Shown here one piece after another: positions 5,250-6,510 of a stretch of 6,510 nt of DNA. This DNA is from Limisphaerales bacterium (GTDB taxonomy: Bacteria; Verrucomicrobiota; Verrucomicrobiia; Limisphaerales; UBA11358). Every line of letters starts with the position of its first letter. The first letter of the stretch is position 1. The stretch lies in NCBI GenBank assembly GCA_003133815.1, contig PKZR01000404.1, positions 1 to 6,510 on the forward strand, in the 5' to 3' direction. Under the pieces are notes generated by a model. It was not told the origin of the DNA and ran no database searches. It was given only the letters and a program-made list of their open reading frames with translations. Both the position numbers and the translations under genes were made by a program.

Positions 5250-5612
5250 GGCCAGATCGGTGCCGGCTTCGTCACTGACCTGCTCCACGCCGGCCAGTTG
5301 CCACACCTGGTTGACAAACTTCTGCTGTTCAATCTCGTCGGAAGAGGTGCCATACAAAGTCACCACTCCCTTGTTGACCGAGGCCGAAGGGCTGTCGCCG
5401 ATTCTCGTGTCCATCATGATCATGTGGAATATTTTGTCGTTGATGGCGATGTCCGTCGCCCGGATGTCGGAAACGGCCGTCGCCGTCGGAGCCGGAACAA
5501 TCGTATAGGCTGCGGCGTTTGACATTTGATTGGTTTCGGAACAGAAGGCGGCGCCAGCAGCGAGCGGCAGCGCGAGACAGAGCAAGATTTTGAGTTTGGA
5601 GTTGGTTGACAT
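5214..5612 (-). CDS. Exported BON-domain protein (periplasmic or envelope-associated)
   Basis: A 132-residue protein beginning MSTNSKLKILLCLALPLAAG, a clear Sec signal peptide (basic start, Leu/Ala-rich core, likely cleavage around AGAAFC-SE). The Cys has Phe before it, so it does not fit a lipobox. The frame is open upstream to 5693, but that extension lacks sense; the ATG at 5612 puts the signal sequence at the N-terminus. The mature part has one BON domain from about residue 52 to 118: DIAINDKIFHMIMMDTRIG, then VNKGVVTLYGTSSDEIEQQK, then the LAGVEQVSDEA end, matching the family pattern of a helix, 'v.nGvVtL.G' strands and 'v.GV..V'. BON domains are thought to bind phospholipid or other envelope surfaces and occur in osmotic-shock proteins such as OsmY. 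The leader is A-rich (AAAATTAAAAAT) with no Shine-Dalgarno. It lies downstream of the response regulator gene on the same strand, but 192 bp apart, so probably has its own promoter. Confidence 0.85.
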   Translation of the reverse strand: MSTNSKLKILLCLALPLAAGAAFCSETNQMSNAAAYTIVPAPTATAVSDIRATDIAINDKIFHMIMMDTRIGDSPSASVNKGVVTLYGTSSDEIEQQKFVNQVWQLAGVEQVSDEAGTDLASTQTGKVIAVR

Positions 5613-5804
5613 ATTTTTAATTTTGTTTTGGTTGTTTAAATTGTTTTCACTTATCACTGTCCAAGAATAGTCTTCGCTGTCTGGCCCCGCCATTAGGTGT
5701 AACCCTCCGGGGTATAACCCTACCGGACGATTTGTGAATGGAATCAGGACGAACTGAAGCAGAATGAAGCGCAGTCAACCGGACGCAGGAAAACGGAATG
5801 AATT
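5613..5804. other. Intergenic region between response regulator and BON genes
   Basis: This 192-bp stretch holds the tandem motif at 5697-5721 and, nearest the BON start, an A/T-rich leader on the minus strand. ACCGGACG occurs twice (5778-5785 and 5722-5729) on the plus strand. I find no hairpin with a T-run after the response regulator stop, so some read-through into the BON gene is possible. Confidence 0.4.
5697..5721 (-). promoter_or_regulatory. Tandem 10-nt motif upstream of the BON gene
   Basis: On the minus strand AGGGTTATAC (5721-5712) and AGGGTTACAC (5706-5697) repeat with a 15-bp period, separated by CCCGG. They lie about 85-110 bp upstream of the BON start, in the only non-coding stretch available for its promoter. 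A 15-bp period is not a full number of helical turns. The arrangement could be a direct-repeat activator site, for instance for a response regulator, or part of the promoter itself. I see no convincing -35/-10 pair downstream of it. Confidence 0.4.
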
Positions 5805-6305
5805 TTAGAGAAACAGTCGGTTGGGCAATGGCTGGCCCGGGCAGGTTGGCGGCGGGAGCTGTGCCCGGACGCCATTGGCCGTATGCAGGATGCCCCCCAC
5901 CTTGCCCAGCAACTTGGCGAGTGTGTAGGGCTTAAGCAAAGTCGCCTTGACTGGCAGCCAGGGGTTTTGCCGCAGCTCATCCACCGGGAGCAATCCCGAT
6001 GTGAGAATGACCGGCACCGCCATGCGGGCGGCATGGAGTTTCCGGCACAAATCGATGCCCGTGACCTTGGGCATGTTGTTATCGGTGATCAACAGGTCGT
6101 AGCTGTTTAGCTGCAGAGCATCCCAGGCGGTCGCCCCGTCTTCGACGGCGTGAACCTCGTAGCCGGAATCCATGAGCACATCGACGTTGAAACGGCGCAC
6201 TTCCTTGTCGTCATCCGCGAAGAGAATGCGCTGGGGCGGATTTGTCTGGCATTCAAACAATGACCCGGCGTCTTCCCAGTCTTCGAAGAATTCATTCTCA
6301 TTCAT
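5805..6305 (-). CDS. Single-domain response regulator (CheY-like receiver, no output domain)
   Basis: From ATG at 6305 the protein has 166 residues. A short acidic N-terminus (MNENEFFEDWEDAG) precedes the receiver domain at about 25-140. The phosphorylation site is intact: acidic pocket DDD at 31-33 (ILFADDDKEV), phospho-acceptor D75 (LLITDNNMPKVTG), switch Thr T102 (ILTSG) and Lys K125 (LLKPYT). The tail (about 141-166, Pro-rich with LPPPTCPGQPLPN) is short and carries no DNA-binding or enzymatic domain. It should therefore act by protein contact, in a phosphorelay, or on a histidine kinase. No kinase gene is in the window. An ATG at 6344 and a TTG further up are in the same frame; I prefer 6305 because CAGGG lies a few bases before it and the residues between are not receiver-like, but 6344 is possible. 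It is upstream of the BON gene on the same strand. Confidence 0.88.
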   Translation of the reverse strand: MNENEFFEDWEDAGSLFECQTNPPQRILFADDDKEVRRFNVDVLMDSGYEVHAVEDGATAWDALQLNSYDLLITDNNMPKVTGIDLCRKLHAARMAVPVILTSGLLPVDELRQNPWLPVKATLLKPYTLAKLLGKVGGILHTANGVRAQLPPPTCPGQPLPNRLFL

Positions 6306-6510
6306 AACCCTGCCATTAGAGCGGGAATTGGCGGAGGATGCCATGGGGTCTTTTACCCATGTCCTTGCGAGGCTCAATTTTCGGTTGATTCAGGGGTGCA
6401 AATATTATTTTCTTTCATTGGTGTGAGAAGGTTGGAGCATTTCAATCTTTTTTCGCGGTTACGGTTCCAGCGCATTCTGACCTACACGTTAAATTCCCTG
6501 ACCAAGAAAA
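6306..6510. other. Upstream region of the response regulator, no gene seen
   Basis: No supported gene is present in these 205 bases. On the minus strand TAATAT occurs in AAAATAATATTTGC (about 6400-6413), a plausible -10 hexamer, but I see no matching -35 at 17 bp. An inverted CATGGG/CCCATG pair (about 6342-6361) could form a small hairpin in the response regulator leader. Confidence 0.35.

Noticed and set aside
5613..5693. N-terminal extension of the BON protein to the upstream ATG at 5693
   Set aside because: It would place 27 polar residues before a clear signal peptide, which must be N-terminal for export.
1..6510. CRISPR array, tRNA or rRNA genes, riboswitch
   Set aside because: No regularly spaced repeats, cloverleaf or conserved rRNA stretches were seen on either strand.

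Overview
The window reads as a chromosomal piece of a GC-rich Gram-negative bacterium, most likely a member of the Verrucomicrobiota (Pedosphaera/Limisphaera-like). This is inferred from the style of the partial sigma factor at the left edge, the near absence of Shine-Dalgarno sequences before clear genes, and the GC-rich palindromic intergenic repeats. It is not proven by a marker gene.

Layout: (1) 1-391, minus strand: N-terminal part of a sigma-70/ECF-type sigma factor that runs off the left edge. (2) 392-551: divergent intergenic region with a perfect operator-like dyad at 477-491. (3) 552-3874, plus strand: a tight four-gene cluster, pntAA - pntAB - pntB - cyclic-nucleotide-binding-domain (cNBD) protein. 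The first three encode a complete split-type proton-translocating NAD(P) transhydrogenase. The fourth, 6 nt after pntB, is a stand-alone cNBD with no DNA-binding domain and a degenerate phosphate-binding cassette, so it is a candidate accessory or regulator of the enzyme. (4) 3885 to about 4100: decayed C-terminal end of an IS3-family transposase, carrying an apparent one-base deletion. (5) 4100-4598: non-coding, with a double GC-rich hairpin, a strong intrinsic terminator and a 24-nt imperfect inverted repeat. (6) 4599-5036: AT-rich gene for a small unknown membrane protein whose C-terminal part resembles the first membrane segment of Wzz-type chain-length determinants. (7) 5106-5249: doubtful 47-codon frame behind the best Shine-Dalgarno sequence in the window. 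(8) 5166-5195: intrinsic terminator serving the minus strand, followed by minus-strand genes for an exported BON-domain protein (5214-5612) and a single-domain response regulator (5805-6305). The region upstream of the BON gene carries a tandem 10-nt motif.

How they work together: the transhydrogenase couples proton re-entry to hydride transfer from NADH to NADP+, supplying NADPH. Co-transcription of the cNBD gene suggests that ligand or redox sensing is linked to it. The BON protein and receiver protein look like an envelope-stress or signalling pair, but only adjacency supports this. The most interesting points are the paired His/Asn arrangement in the PntAB and PntB membrane domains and the degenerate cNBD fixed in the pnt operon. 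I see no clear new defence or mobile system, no CRISPR array and no RNA gene.
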